Of a stretch of DNA of 64,000 bases, positions 53,323-62,799 are shown piece by piece. Every line of letters starts with the position of its first letter. The first letter of the stretch is position 1. The stretch comes from Streptomyces fagopyri. GTDB taxonomy: Bacteria > Actinomycetota > Actinomycetes > Streptomycetales > Streptomycetaceae. The stretch covers positions 1,860,001 to 1,924,000 of the forward strand of contig NZ_CP045643.1 of NCBI RefSeq assembly GCF_009498275.1, read 5' to 3'. Position numbers and translations under genes: made by a program. Under the pieces are notes generated by a model. That model did not search any database, was not told the origin of the DNA, and was given only the letters and a program-made list of their open reading frames with translations.

Positions 53323-54021
53323 ATGACGACGGACACCGAGGGGCCGGCGCTCACGGTCGACGAGCTGGCCGCGCGCGCGGGCGTCACGGTCCGTACGGTC
53401 CGCTTCTACAGCACCAGGGGTCTGCTGCCGCCGCCCGTGATCGGCCCCCGCCGGGTGGGGCACTACAGCCAGGAACACCTGGCCCGGCTCGCGCTCATCG
53501 AGGAGTTGCAGCGCCAGGGCATGACCCTGGCCGCCATCGAACGCCATCTGCGGCAGCTGCCGTCCGACCTGAGCGCCCGCGATCTCGCCCTCCACCGTGC
53601 GGTGGTGGCCTCCTGGGCACCGGACGCGGCGGAGGAGGTGACGCGCGAGGAGCTGGAGCGGCGGGCGGGCCGGCCACTGGAGGAGGAGCATCTGGAGCGG
53701 CTCGTCGCGATGAACGTCGTCGAGCGGGCCGGGGAGTCCTTCCGGGTCGATCCCGGGCTGCTGGGGCTCGGCGTCCAGCTCCTCGACGTACCGCTGGCGC
53801 ACGGGACGATCCTGGCGGCGCAGGGTGTCCTGCTGGAGCACTCGCGTGCCGTGGCGCACGAACTGTCCACGCTGCTGCGGGAGGCCGTGGGCCGGCACGA
53901 GTCCGCGGCGGCGGTCAGATCGCTGTCGGCGCACATGCAGCCGCTGGTGGTGCAGGCGCTGCTGACCACGTTCCAGCGTTCCCTCAAGCGGGAGCTGCGG
54001 GAGTGGCTGGAGGAGTCCTGA
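53323..54021 (+). CDS. MerR-family transcriptional regulator
   Basis: 232 residues. The winged helix-turn-helix (LTVDELAARAGVTVRTVRFY, STRGLLPPPV, RVGHYSQEHLARLALIEELQ) spans 10-75, followed by a helical effector region without the metal-binding cysteines of classical MerR, so it probably senses a small molecule. Location back to back with fadD suggests acyl-CoA or fatty acid sensing. ATG at 53323 follows GAAGGGGCGAGG. Confidence 0.88.
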   Translation: MTTDTEGPALTVDELAARAGVTVRTVRFYSTRGLLPPPVIGPRRVGHYSQEHLARLALIEELQRQGMTLAAIERHLRQLPSDLSARDLALHRAVVASWAPDAAEEVTREELERRAGRPLEEEHLERLVAMNVVERAGESFRVDPGLLGLGVQLLDVPLAHGTILAAQGVLLEHSRAVAHELSTLLREAVGRHESAAAVRSLSAHMQPLVVQALLTTFQRSLKRELREWLEES

Positions 54022-54508
54022 GCCGGCCGGGGCGGCGGGTCGGTCCCCGGACGGAAGCATGACCTGACGGGCGGGGCGGCGGGTCGGCCGCCCGGGCGGG
54101 AGGGTGACACGTCGACCGGGGGGCGGGTCAGCCCCTCAGTCGGGTGGGCGACACGTCGAGCGAGGCTGCGGGTCGGCAACTCGGCCGGGAGGGCGACCCG
54201 CCGACCGGGGGGGCGGTCAGCCCCTCAGTCGGGTGGGCGACACGTCGACCGAGGCTGCGGGTCGGCAACTCGGGCCGGAACCACGGCCCGGCGGCCCGAA
54301 CAGCGAGTCGGCCCCTCTGCCGCAACCACGGCCCGGCGGCCGGCACGGCGGGTCGGCGCCTGCGCCGGGACGGCGGGTTTCACGCCTGGCGGGCGCGCCG
54401 GACCGCCCCTGCACGCACGGGGGGCATCGCCGGGGGCGGGGCCGGTTCGCCGGTCGGCGTCCGGTCCCCGCCCCGCGGAGCTGGAGCGGCGTACCGCTCA
54501 GCGGCGGG
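54022..54508. repeat. Repeat-rich convergent intergenic region (89-bp units)
   Basis: A unit of 89 bp beginning GACCGGGG and containing TCAGCCCCTCAGTCGGGTGG and GGCTGCGGGTCGGCAACTCG occurs at 54114-54202 and 54203-54272 (second copy cut short). An earlier partial copy lies near 54075-54113. A separate motif, AACCACGGCCCGGCGGCC, is repeated at about 54279 and 54325. The 89-bp period is not a multiple of three, so it is not a repeated protein. It fills the gap between MerR and the FadB-type gene. Confidence 0.85.
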
Positions 54509-56713
54509 TCACCTTCCGGCGGACGACGCCGCGCCCTTCCTGTCGCTGAAACGCTCGCCCTTCGCCGCCTTGTCGACGAGCAGCGCGGGCGGGGTGAACC
54601 GCTCCCCGTAGCGCTCGGCGAGTTCCCGCGCGCGGGCCACGAATCCGGGCAGGCCGCCCTCGTAGCCGTTGATGTACTGCAGGACGCCGCCCGTCCAGCC
54701 CGGGAAACCGATGCCGAGGACGGACCCGATGTTGGCGTCCGCGACGGAGGTCAGCACGCCCTCCTCCACCAGGCGGACGGTGTCCAGCGCCTCGGAGAAG
54801 AGCATGCGCTCCTGCATGTCCCGGAACGGGATCTCGTACCCGGGCTTGGTGTAGTGCTCGCGCAGTCCCGGCCAGAGCCTGCCGCGCTTGCCGTCCTCGC
54901 CGTACTCGTAGAAGCCGCCGCCGCCGCTGCGGCCGGGGCGGCCGAACTCGTCGACCATGCGGTCGATGACCGCCTCCGCCGGGTGCGTCTGCCAGGTGCC
55001 GCCCGCCTCCTCGACGGCCTGCTTCGACTCCTTGCGGATCTTGCGCGGCAGAGTGAGCGTCAGCTCGTCCATCAAGGACAGGACCTTGGCGGGGTAGCCC
55101 GCCTGGGCGGCGGCCTGTTCGACGGAGGCGGGCTCGATGCCCTCGCCGACCATCGCGACGCCCTCGTTGATGAAGTGGCCGATGACACGGGAGGTGAAGA
55201 AGCCGCGCGAGTCGTTGACGACGATCGGGGTCTTCTTGATCTGGCGGACGAGGTCGAAGGCGCGCGCCAGTGTCTCGTCGCCGGTCCGCTCGCCCTTGAT
55301 GATCTCGACGAGCGGCATCTTGTCGACGGGCGAGAAGAAGTGCAGTCCGATGAAGTCGTCCTGCCGCTCCACGCCCTCGGCGAGCACGGTGATCGGCAGG
55401 GTCGAGGTGTTGGAGCAGAGCAGCGCGTCGGGCTCGACGATGTTCTGGATCTCCTGGAACACCTTGTGCTTGAGCGAGGTGTCCTCGAAGACGGCCTCGA
55501 TCACGGCGTCGCAGCCGGCCAGGTCGTTCGGGTCGGCGGTGGGGGTGATCCGGGCGAGGAGCGCGTCGGCCTGCTCCTGGGTGGTGCGGCCCCGGGACAC
55601 GGCCTTGGCGCAGAGCTTCTCGGAGTAGGCCCGGCCCTTGGCCGCCGCGTCCGCGGACACGTCCTTGAGGACGACGTCGATGCCCGCCCGCGCACACGAG
55701 TAGGCGATGCCCGCGCCCATCATCCCGGCGCCCAGGACGGCGACCTTGCGGACCGGACGCGGCTCGATGCCCTGCGGTCGGTTGGCGCCGGAGTTGACGG
55801 CCTGGAGGTCGAAGAAGAACGCCTGGATCATGTTCTTCGAGGTCTGGCCCGCGGCCAGCTCGACGAAGTAGCGGGCCTCGATGGCCTGGGCCGTCTCGAA
55901 GTCCACCTGGGAGCCCTCGACGGCCGCCGCCATGATGTTGCGCGGGGCCGGGTAGGGCGCGCCGTTGGTCTGCTTGCGCAGGTTGGCCGGGAAGGCGGGC
56001 AGGTTGGCCGCGAACTTCGGGTTCGACGGGGTGCCGCCGGGGATGCGGTAGCCGGGCTTGTCCCAGGGCTGCCGCGACTCGGGGTTGGCGTCGATGAACG
56101 CGCGGGCCTTGGCCAGCAGTTCCTCCGGGGTGGCGGCCACCTCGTGGACGAGGCCGTTGTCCCGGGCGCGCGTCGCGTTGTACTGCGTGCCCTGGAGGAG
56201 GACCTTCAGCAGGGCGTCGGCGATGCCCAGCAGGCGTACGGTGCGGACGACTCCGCCGCCTCCGGGGAGCAGGCCGAGCGTGACCTCGGGGCAGCCGATC
56301 TTGGTGCCGGAGGTGTCGAGGGCGACCCGGTGGTGGCAGGCGAGGGCGAGCTCGAACCCGCCGCCGAGGGCCGCGCCGTTGATCGCGGCGACGACCGGCT
56401 TGCCGAGGGTCTCGATGCGGCGCAGGTTGCGCTTGATGGCGAGGCCGCCGTCGAAGAGGTCCTGGGCCGTCTCGGGCGTGACCCGGATCAGGTCGCGCAG
56501 GTCGCCGCCCGCGAAGAAGGTCTTCTTGGCGGAGGTGAGGATGACGCCCCGGATCGAGTCCTTCTCGGCTTCGAGCCGGTCGGTGACCGCGGCGAGGGAG
56601 GCGCGGAACGCCTCGTTCATCGTGTTGGCGGACTGGTTGGGGTCGTCGAGGACGAGGGTGACGACACCGGTCTCGTCCTGTTCCCAGCGGATGGTGGTGG
56701 GCTCAGTGCTCAT
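54509..56713 (-). CDS. FadB/FadJ-type multifunctional fatty acid oxidation protein
   Basis: 734 residues with two enzymes. Residues 1-300 are a crotonase domain (FFAGGDLRDL, NGAALGGGFELALACHHRV, PEVTLGLLPGGGG with the catalytic Glu) giving enoyl-CoA hydratase. From about 330 a 3-hydroxyacyl-CoA dehydrogenase follows: NAD motif VLGAGMMGAGIAYSCARAG, CSNTSTLPIT, GLHFFSPVDKMPLVEI, and NDSRGFFTSR. Performs steps two and three of beta-oxidation. ATG at 56713. Last gene of the fatty-acid operon; the thiolase is 47 bases upstream. Confidence 0.95.
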   Translation of the reverse strand: MSTEPTTIRWEQDETGVVTLVLDDPNQSANTMNEAFRASLAAVTDRLEAEKDSIRGVILTSAKKTFFAGGDLRDLIRVTPETAQDLFDGGLAIKRNLRRIETLGKPVVAAINGAALGGGFELALACHHRVALDTSGTKIGCPEVTLGLLPGGGGVVRTVRLLGIADALLKVLLQGTQYNATRARDNGLVHEVAATPEELLAKARAFIDANPESRQPWDKPGYRIPGGTPSNPKFAANLPAFPANLRKQTNGAPYPAPRNIMAAAVEGSQVDFETAQAIEARYFVELAAGQTSKNMIQAFFFDLQAVNSGANRPQGIEPRPVRKVAVLGAGMMGAGIAYSCARAGIDVVLKDVSADAAAKGRAYSEKLCAKAVSRGRTTQEQADALLARITPTADPNDLAGCDAVIEAVFEDTSLKHKVFQEIQNIVEPDALLCSNTSTLPITVLAEGVERQDDFIGLHFFSPVDKMPLVEIIKGERTGDETLARAFDLVRQIKKTPIVVNDSRGFFTSRVIGHFINEGVAMVGEGIEPASVEQAAAQAGYPAKVLSLMDELTLTLPRKIRKESKQAVEEAGGTWQTHPAEAVIDRMVDEFGRPGRSGGGGFYEYGEDGKRGRLWPGLREHYTKPGYEIPFRDMQERMLFSEALDTVRLVEEGVLTSVADANIGSVLGIGFPGWTGGVLQYINGYEGGLPGFVARARELAERYGERFTPPALLVDKAAKGERFSDRKGAASSAGR

Positions 56714-56760
56714 CAGGGGTGCTCCGTTAGATGCGTGGGTCCGTTGATCCGTGGGAAAGG

Positions 56761-57975
56761 TCAGACGCGCTCGACGATGGTGGCGATGCCCATGCCGCCG
56801 CCCACGCACAGGGTGGCGAGGCCGTAGCGCTTGTCCTGGCGCTCCAGTTCGTCGACGAGGCTGCCGAGGATCATCGCGCCGGTGGCGCCGAGCGGGTGGC
56901 CGAGCGCGATCGCCCCGCCGTTGACGTTCACCTTGTCCAGGGAGAGGCCCATGTCCTTCACGAAGCGCAGGACGACCGCGGCGAAGGCCTCGTTGATCTC
57001 GACGAGGTCGATGTCGTCGATGGTCAGCCCGGCCTTGGCGAGCGCCTTGCGGGTGGCGGGCGCGGGGCCGGTGAGCATGATGGTGGGCTCGGAGCCGGAG
57101 ACGGCCGCGGCGACGATCCGGGCGCGCGGGGTGAGGCCGTGACGCTCGCCGACCTCCTTCGAGCCGATGGCGACGAGGGAGGCGCCGTCGACGATGCCGG
57201 AGGAGTTGCCCGCGTGGTGGACGTGGTCGATCCGCTCGACCCAGTGGTACTTCTGCAGGGCCACGGCGTCGAAGCCGCCGAGCTCGCCGATGTCCGCGAA
57301 CGACGCCTTCAGTTTGCCGAGCGAGTCGGCGGTGGTACCGGGGCGCATGTGCTCGTCGTGGTCGAGGACGACGAGCCCGCTGCGGTCCGTCACGGGGACG
57401 ACGGACTTCTCGAAGCGGCCGTCCTTCCATGCGGCGGCGGCGCGCTCCTGGGACAGGGCCGCGTACTCGTCGACGTCCCGGCGTGAGAAGCCCTCGATGG
57501 TGGCGATGAGGTCGGCGCCGATGCCCTGGGGCACGAAGTTGGTGGCGATGTTGGTCATCGGGTCGGCGAACCAGGCGCCGCCGTCCGAGGCCATCGGCAC
57601 CCGCGACATCGACTCGACGCCGCCCGCGAGCACCAGGTCCTCCCAGCCGGAGCGGACCTTCATCGCGGCCAGGTTGACGGCTTCCAGACCCGAGGCGCAG
57701 AAGCGGTTCTCCTGGACGCCGGCGACGGTGTCGGGCAGTCCGGCGGCGATCGCGGAGATACGGGCGATGTCGGAACCCTGGTCGCCCACGGGGCCCACGA
57801 CGCCGAGCACGATGTCGTCGATCGCGGCCGGGTCGAGGCCCGGGAGGCGGCGCTGGATCTCGTGGATGAGCCCGACGACCAGGTCGATGGGCTTGGTGCC
57901 GTGCAGGGCGCCGTTCGCCTTGCCGCGGCCGCGCGGGGTGCGGATCGCGTCGTACACGTACGCTTCGGTGGTCAC
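56761..57975 (-). CDS. Acetyl-CoA acyltransferase (thiolase)
   Basis: 404 residues. Nucleophile in [22 protein letters not shown]-type block [24 protein letters not shown] with the catalytic His, and the C-terminal CVGGGMG with the acid-base Cys. It cleaves 3-ketoacyl-CoA in the last step of beta-oxidation; with the FadB-type partner it forms the usual FadA-FadB pair. GTG at 57975 has AAAGG seven bases ahead; 29 bases after the acyl-CoA dehydrogenase. Confidence 0.95.
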   Translation of the reverse strand: MTTEAYVYDAIRTPRGRGKANGALHGTKPIDLVVGLIHEIQRRLPGLDPAAIDDIVLGVVGPVGDQGSDIARISAIAAGLPDTVAGVQENRFCASGLEAVNLAAMKVRSGWEDLVLAGGVESMSRVPMASDGGAWFADPMTNIATNFVPQGIGADLIATIEGFSRRDVDEYAALSQERAAAAWKDGRFEKSVVPVTDRSGLVVLDHDEHMRPGTTADSLGKLKASFADIGELGGFDAVALQKYHWVERIDHVHHAGNSSGIVDGASLVAIGSKEVGERHGLTPRARIVAAAVSGSEPTIMLTGPAPATRKALAKAGLTIDDIDLVEINEAFAAVVLRFVKDMGLSLDKVNVNGGAIALGHPLGATGAMILGSLVDELERQDKRYGLATLCVGGGMGIATIVERV

Positions 57976-58004
57976 GTTGAGCCTTTCGGGGAGGGTGCGG
58001 AGGG

Positions 58005-59147
58005 TCAGCCGAGCAGGGAGCGCCCGATGATCTCCTTCATGATCTCGGTGGTCCCGCCGTAGATGGTCTGGATGCGGCCGTCGGTGAAGGCCCGGGCGAC
58101 GGGGTACTCCGTCATGTAGCCGTAGCCGCCGTGCAGTTGCAGGCAGCGGTCGGCGACACGCTTCTGCAGTTCGGTGGCCCACCACTTGGCCATCGAGGCG
58201 TGCACGGCGTCGAGTTCCCCGTTCGAGTGGTCGACGATGCAGCGGTCGAGGAACGTCCGGGTGACGGCGCACTCGGTCGCCATCTCGGCTATCTCGAAGC
58301 GGATGTGCTGGAGCTTGGACAGCGGCCGTCCGAAGGCCTCGCGCTCCTTGACGTACCGCGTGGTGATGTCCAGCAGGTGTTCGGCGGCGGCGATCCCGGC
58401 GACGGCGATGCCCATGCGCTCCTGCGCGAGGTTCGTCATGAGGTGCACGAAGGCGCCGTTGAGCTCACCGAGCAGGTTCTCCCTGGGGACGCGGACGTCG
58501 TGGAAGAACAGCTCGGCCGTGTCCTGCGCCTTCTGTCCGATCTTGTCGAGATTGCGGCCACGCTCGAAGCCTTCCATGCCGCGCTCGACGACCAGCAGAG
58601 ACAGGCCGTGGGCGCCGCCTTCGGGGGTCGTCCGGGCGACGACGATCACGAGGTCGGCCAGGATCCCGTTGGAGATGAAGGTCTTGGAGCCGTTGAGCAG
58701 CCAGTGGTCGCCCCGGTCCTCGGCGTGGGTCCTGATGCCCTGGAGGTCGGATCCGGCGCCGGGCTCGGTCATGGCGATCGCGGTGATCAGCGAGCCGTCG
58801 CAGAAGCCGGGCAGCCAGCGCCGCCGCTGCTCGTCGGTGCCCAGACCGGTCAGATACGGCCCGATGATGTCGTTGTGCAGGCCGAGGGCGAGCCCCGAGG
58901 CTCCCGCGCGCGTGAACTCCTCGGCGAGGACGGCGCTGTAGCGGAAGTCGGGGTTGCCGCCGCCTCCGTACTCCTCCGGTACGGCGAGTCCGAGCAGCCC
59001 CTGCGTCCCGGCCGCCCGCCAGGCCTCGCGCGAGACGATGCCGTCCTTCTCCCACTGTTCGTAGTACGGCGTCACCTCCTTGGCGAGAAAGGTGCGTACG
59101 GTCTCGCGGAACGCGTCGTGCTCGGTGCCGAAGATCTGCCGCTTCAT
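58005..59147 (-). CDS. Acyl-CoA dehydrogenase
   Basis: 380 residues, normal size. FAD and substrate motifs: [61 protein letters not shown] and [19 protein letters not shown]. The catalytic base in this branch is usually Glu in the YGGTTE region, which is present. Catalyses the first step of beta-oxidation. ATG at 59147 overlaps the TGA of the small ORF by four bases, with GGAGGGGAC nine bases upstream. Confidence 0.94.
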   Translation of the reverse strand: MKRQIFGTEHDAFRETVRTFLAKEVTPYYEQWEKDGIVSREAWRAAGTQGLLGLAVPEEYGGGGNPDFRYSAVLAEEFTRAGASGLALGLHNDIIGPYLTGLGTDEQRRRWLPGFCDGSLITAIAMTEPGAGSDLQGIRTHAEDRGDHWLLNGSKTFISNGILADLVIVVARTTPEGGAHGLSLLVVERGMEGFERGRNLDKIGQKAQDTAELFFHDVRVPRENLLGELNGAFVHLMTNLAQERMGIAVAGIAAAEHLLDITTRYVKEREAFGRPLSKLQHIRFEIAEMATECAVTRTFLDRCIVDHSNGELDAVHASMAKWWATELQKRVADRCLQLHGGYGYMTEYPVARAFTDGRIQTIYGGTTEIMKEIIGRSLLG

Positions 59148-59413
59148 GCGGGTCCCCTCCTGGAGTCGGCTCTTGACGGTCTCGGCCGGCCGGTCCGGTC
59201 CCGGACCCCGATCGGGATGACGTCGAGCATGTCGGCCCCGGTCTCCCGGAGTGCCTCGACACGCTCGCGTACCCGGCGGCCGGGCCCGCGCGGGGAGACC
59301 GGCGCCCGGCACACGGCCGGGACGGCGGCCTCGCCCTCCTCGATCGGGGCGGCGGCCTCGGTGACGGCCTGCCGGAGGTCGCGCGCCGGGCCGGGCGGGC
59401 GGGAGGGCTCCAT
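59144..59413 (-). CDS. 89-residue ORF, possibly the tail of an F420-dependent (LLM) oxidoreductase
   Basis: 89 codons. Its ATG shares a base with the TGA of the CoA-transferase (TGATG) and its TGA overlaps the ATG of the acyl-CoA dehydrogenase (ATGA), so it is read as part of the coupled operon. The middle reads GRRVRERVEALRETGADMLD followed by VIPIG, resembling the last 40 residues of luciferase-like F420-dependent oxidoreductases; the first 50 residues do not match. It may be a deletion remnant that kept the frame, or a true small protein. Confidence 0.5.
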   Translation of the reverse strand: MEPSRPPGPARDLRQAVTEAAAPIEEGEAAVPAVCRAPVSPRGPGRRVRERVEALRETGADMLDVIPIGVRDRTGRPRPSRADSRRGPA

Positions 59414-60564
59414 CAGCCGCCGTCCTTCGCCCGGTCGTCCTCGGCCAGGTGGGGCACGTCCCAGTCGCGGGCGACGCCGGCCGCGCCCGTGCCGGGCCGG
59501 GCGGGGCCGGAACGGACGGACGTGCGGGTCACGGAGAAGCGGGGCGCGGGGGCGGGCTGGGTGATGCCGCCGTGGTCGGTGAAGGTGCCGCGGGCGGCGA
59601 GGTGGGGGTGCGCGGGAGCCTCCCGCAGCGACAGGACGGGGGCCACACACGCGTCGGAGCCGTCGAAGACCGCGGTCCACTCCTCCCGGGTACGGGTCCT
59701 GAAGCGCGCGGCGACCGTCGCGCGCAGCGCGTCCCAGCGGGCCACGTCCGTGCGGGCGCCCGCGTGCTCCTCGATGCCGAGCAGCCGCACGAACTCGTCG
59801 TAGAACCGGGCTTCGAGGGCGCCCACCGCCATGTACTTCCCGTCGGACGTCTCGTACGTCCCGTAGTACGGGCAGCCGCCATCGAGGAGGTTGGCGCCGC
59901 GCCGGTCCTGCCAGGCGCCGGCGGCGACCATGCCGTGGATCATCGAGGCGAGGTGCGCGGTGCCGTCGACGATCGCCGCGTCCACGACCTGTCCGGCGCC
60001 GGTCGCGCGGGCGTGGTGGAGCGCGGCGAGCACACCGACGACGAGGTAGAGCGAGCCGCCCGCGTAGTCCCCGACGAGGTTCGCGGGGACCGTCGGGGGC
60101 ACGTCAGGACCGCCGGTCATGCCGAGGACGCCGGTCGGGGCGATGTAGGCGATGTCGTGCCCGGCGCGCTCGGCGAGCGGGCCCTCCTGGCCCCAGCCGG
60201 TCATGCGTCCGTAGACGAGGCGGGGGTTGCGCGCGTGACAGGCGCCGGGGCCGACGCCGAGGCGCTCGGCCACACCGGGGCGGAAGCCCTCGACGAGGAC
60301 GTCCGCGCGCTCGGCCAGGTCGAGGACGCGGGCCGGACCGTCCTCGGACTTCAGGTCGATGACGACCGACCGCTTGTTGCGGTTGGTGACGTCGTACTCC
60401 GGATCGATCCCGAGCCCCGGGCCGCCGGGCCGGTCCACGCGGACGACGTCCGCGCCGAGGTCGGCGAGCAGCATGGCGGCGAACGGTCCGGGCCCGATGC
60501 CCGCCAGCTCGACCACGCGCACTCCGGTCAGCGGGCCGTGCGTCGTCGTCCCTGCCCCTGCCAT
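59413..60564 (-). CDS. CaiB/BaiF family CoA-transferase (alpha-methylacyl-CoA-racemase-like)
   Basis: 383 residues. Opens GVRVVELAGIGPGPFAAMLL, then DLGADVVRVDRPGG and NRNKRSVVIDLK, all conserved in family III CoA-transferases; RPGVAERLGVGP and YGRMTGWGQEGP match the alpha-methylacyl-CoA racemase branch, and AGHDIAYIAPTG would carry the active-site Asp/His region. It may isomerise methyl-branched acyl-CoAs so that they can enter beta-oxidation, fitting the branched fatty acids of Streptomyces. ATG at 60564 follows GGGGGCTTG. First gene of the operon. Confidence 0.9.
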   Translation of the reverse strand: MAGAGTTTHGPLTGVRVVELAGIGPGPFAAMLLADLGADVVRVDRPGGPGLGIDPEYDVTNRNKRSVVIDLKSEDGPARVLDLAERADVLVEGFRPGVAERLGVGPGACHARNPRLVYGRMTGWGQEGPLAERAGHDIAYIAPTGVLGMTGGPDVPPTVPANLVGDYAGGSLYLVVGVLAALHHARATGAGQVVDAAIVDGTAHLASMIHGMVAAGAWQDRRGANLLDGGCPYYGTYETSDGKYMAVGALEARFYDEFVRLLGIEEHAGARTDVARWDALRATVAARFRTRTREEWTAVFDGSDACVAPVLSLREAPAHPHLAARGTFTDHGGITQPAPAPRFSVTRTSVRSGPARPGTGAAGVARDWDVPHLAEDDRAKDGG

Positions 60565-60589
60565 CAAGCCCCCAGCACTGTGACACCAC

Positions 60590-60602
60590 TGATGTGACAT
60601 CA
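60590..60602. promoter_or_regulatory. Palindromic operator TGATGT-G-ACATCA
   Basis: Perfect 13-bp palindrome centred at 60596, overlapping the expected transcription start of the fatty-acid operon (about 60599). Typical placement for a TetR- or GntR-type repressor; the regulator is unknown. Confidence 0.7.
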
Positions 60603-60605
60603 GAG

Positions 60606-60634
60606 ATGTTAAGAACGTGTTCCACGCCGGGCAA
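60606..60634 (-). promoter_or_regulatory. Promoter of the fatty-acid oxidation operon
   Basis: TTGCCC (60629-60634) and TAACAT (60606-60611) on the minus strand, exactly 17 bases apart, followed at once by the palindrome at 60590-60602. Confidence 0.7.
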
Positions 60635-61077
60635 GACCTGGCGAGCAAGCGCTTAGTTAAATCCCTGCGAGGGAATTACGGAGAGACCGTCCGTTCCCCG
60701 TCGAAGCGCCCCGGCCGCGAACGGGTCAGCGGGCCGCGTACCGAGGTCCGCGCCGAACGGCCTCGGCATCGGCCCCCGGCAGGGGTATCGGGGGTGTCCG
60801 TGTCCGGCCGGATCCGAGCGGGCCGGACACGGGGGCGCCCGGGACACTCGGCGGGACACGGGCGGGCCCGGCCGCGCGCGGCAGCGGACGGGCGGACCGG
60901 CGCGCCCGCGCGCACCGGCTCGGCACCTTCCGCGGCACGGCCACGGTCACCTCCGGCCTCTTCTTGCGACCTCGTCGTCCGGCTGCTCGTACCTCACGCT
61001 AGCCTCAGCCACCGACAACGGCGCTTCGCGCAGGGCAGCGGGGGCACCGCTCGGGAGCGGTCGAGAGTGGGAGTGTC
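60635..61077. other. Divergent region upstream of the reductase
   Basis: 440 bases. An AT-richer patch near 60645-60690 contains TCCCTGCGAGGGA, an imperfect palindrome. TAGCCT at 61000-61005 is a likely -10 for the gene at 61078, which has GGGAG nine bases before its ATG. No small gene recognised. Confidence 0.45.
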
Positions 61078-62250
61078 ATGAGCAGGGCAAAAGAGACGGA
61101 TCGCGCGTACGACATCGTGCTCTTCGGGGCCACGGGCTTCGTCGGGGCGCTCACCGCGGAGTACCTCGCCGCGCACGCGCCCGAGGGGCTGCGCTGGGCG
61201 ATCGCGGGGCGCGACCGGAAGAAGCTGGAGCGGCTGCGCGAAGGGCTCGCCGGTGCCCCCGACGTCATCCGGGCGGACACCTCCGAGCCGGCGTCGCTGC
61301 GTGAACTGGCCCACCGCGCGCGCGTGGTGGCCACCACGGTCGGACCGTACATCGTGCACGGCGAGGAGCTGGTCGCCGCCTGCGCCGACGCGGGCACCGA
61401 CTATCTGGACCTCACCGGTGAACCCGAGTTCGTGGACCTGATGTACGTCCGGCACGACGCGCGCGCCCGGGAGACCGGGGCCCGGCTCGTGCACGCCTGC
61501 GGTTTCGACTCGATCCCGCACGATTTGGGAGCGTACTTCACGGTGCGGCAGCTGCCCGAGGGCGTACCGCTGAGGGTCGACGGTTTCGTACGTACGCAGG
61601 CGATGTTCTCGGGCGGAACGTTCGCCTCCGCGCTCACCCAGTTCGCGCGCGGCCGGCAGATCCTGACCGCGGCGCGGGACCGCGGGCGGCACGAGCCGCG
61701 GCTGTTGGAACGGCGTGCGTCCGCGCCGGTGGGCGCTCCCCGGTACGCCAAGGAGGTCGGCGCCTGGGCGCTTCCGCTGCCCACGATCGATCCGCAGATC
61801 GTGCGCCGTTCGGCGCGGGAACTCGGGCGGTACGGGCCCGACTTCCGCTACCGCCACTACGCGGCCGTGCAGCGGCTGCCGATCGCGGTGGGCGGGGTCG
61901 CCGCCGTCGGCGCGGTGTTCGCGGCGGCCCAGCTGCCGCCCGCGCGGCGCTGGCTGTCCGACCGGATCAAGCCGGGCGAGGGACCGAGCGCCGAACGCCG
62001 GGCCAGGAGCTGGTTCTCCGTGCGGTTCGTGGGCGAGGGCGGCGGGAAGCGGGTGTTCACCGAGGTCGCGGGCGGCGACCCCGGCTACGACGAGACCGCC
62101 AAGATGTTCGCCGAGTCCGCGCTGTCGCTCGCCTTCGACGACCTGCCGCGGACGGCGGGTCAGGTCACGACGGCGGTGGCGATGGGCGACGCGCTCATCG
62201 CACGGCTCCGCGCGGCGGGGATCACCTTCCGGGTCGCGGCCATCCGGTAG
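61078..62250 (+). CDS. Saccharopine-dehydrogenase-like reductase (trans-acting enoyl reductase type)
   Basis: 390 residues. Rossmann start DIVLFGATGFVGALTAEYLA, then AGRDRKKLERL, TTVGPYIVHGEELVAACADA and ACGFDSIPHDLGAYF, which define the family containing mycobacterial trans-acting enoyl reductases and many uncharacterised lipid reductases. A hydrophobic segment (about 262-285, LPIAVGGVAAVGAVFAAAQL) may tie it to the membrane. Its closeness to the fatty-acid operon, divergently, suggests lipid metabolism. ATG at 61078. Confidence 0.88.
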   Translation: MSRAKETDRAYDIVLFGATGFVGALTAEYLAAHAPEGLRWAIAGRDRKKLERLREGLAGAPDVIRADTSEPASLRELAHRARVVATTVGPYIVHGEELVAACADAGTDYLDLTGEPEFVDLMYVRHDARARETGARLVHACGFDSIPHDLGAYFTVRQLPEGVPLRVDGFVRTQAMFSGGTFASALTQFARGRQILTAARDRGRHEPRLLERRASAPVGAPRYAKEVGAWALPLPTIDPQIVRRSARELGRYGPDFRYRHYAAVQRLPIAVGGVAAVGAVFAAAQLPPARRWLSDRIKPGEGPSAERRARSWFSVRFVGEGGGKRVFTEVAGGDPGYDETAKMFAESALSLAFDDLPRTAGQVTTAVAMGDALIARLRAAGITFRVAAIR

Positions 62251-62555
62251 CGGCCGACGGGGCCCCGGCCCGCGCCCGGCGCGCGGGCCTTCCCCGCCGC
62301 TTCCCCTGCCGCGTGCGCCCGGGTCCCTCCCGGCCCTCGGAACCGCCCCCGTCCGTCCACAGGTCCCCTCCCCGTCACGGGCCCGCCCGGCGGACGTCCG
62401 CCGAGCCGCGTCGTGACGGACCGTCATGGGCGCCGACCTCGCGGGCCGTCACGAAGGGCTGCCCGGCGGCCCGCGCGGTCCGCGCGGTCCGCGCGGTCCG
62501 CGCGGTCCGAGCCTGCCCGGGGCTGCCCGGAGCAGCCCGGAGCAGCCCGGGGTGC
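62251..62555. other. Convergent intergenic region with short repeats
   Basis: 300 bases between the reductase and the small membrane protein gene, very GC-rich with no gene. Holds the 9-bp repeat at 62472-62507 followed by CCCGGAGCAG repeats to about 62550. Confidence 0.5.
62472..62507. repeat. Four tandem copies of CGCGCGGTC
   Basis: Exact 9-bp unit repeated four times; then GCCCGGAGCA repeated twice to three times. Confidence 0.9.
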
Positions 62556-62717
62556 CTACAGCGGCCACTCCAGCACCGTGTAGATCATTCCGCCCACCCA
62601 GCCGACCCCGGCGACGACGGAGAGGACCAGCGCGGCCGTCACGGCACGCTCGACGGGCTGGGCGGGGCCGGGGTGCGCTCGGCGGGCGGCGGGCTTCGGG
62701 GATCGGTGCGTCGGCAT
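62556..62717 (-). CDS. Small membrane protein, unknown
   Basis: 53 residues from ATG 62717: a basic, Pro-rich N-terminus and a single C-terminal hydrophobic segment (VTAALVLSVVAGVGWVGGMI) ending TVLEWPL. No family named with confidence, though very similar short proteins occur in Streptomyces from memory. Lies 82 bases downstream of the endonuclease V gene on the same strand. No strong ribosome site. Confidence 0.6.
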   Translation of the reverse strand: MPTHRSPKPAARRAHPGPAQPVERAVTAALVLSVVAGVGWVGGMIYTVLEWPL

Positions 62718-62799
62718 ACGGCACAGCCTGCCGATACCCCGGCCGCCGGCACATCCGTACAAGTACTCAGAACGCGTACGCGTCAACGGCGCCGGCCTG

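Noticed and set aside
53463..54346. Minus-strand frames with repeated protein strings in 54022-54508
   Set aside because: The DNA period is 89 bp, which breaks frame between copies; so the repeats are not selected as protein.
54104..56827. 907-codon open frame on the plus strand
   Set aside because: Mirror of the FadB-type gene; Gly/Val/Asp-rich translation with no homology seen.
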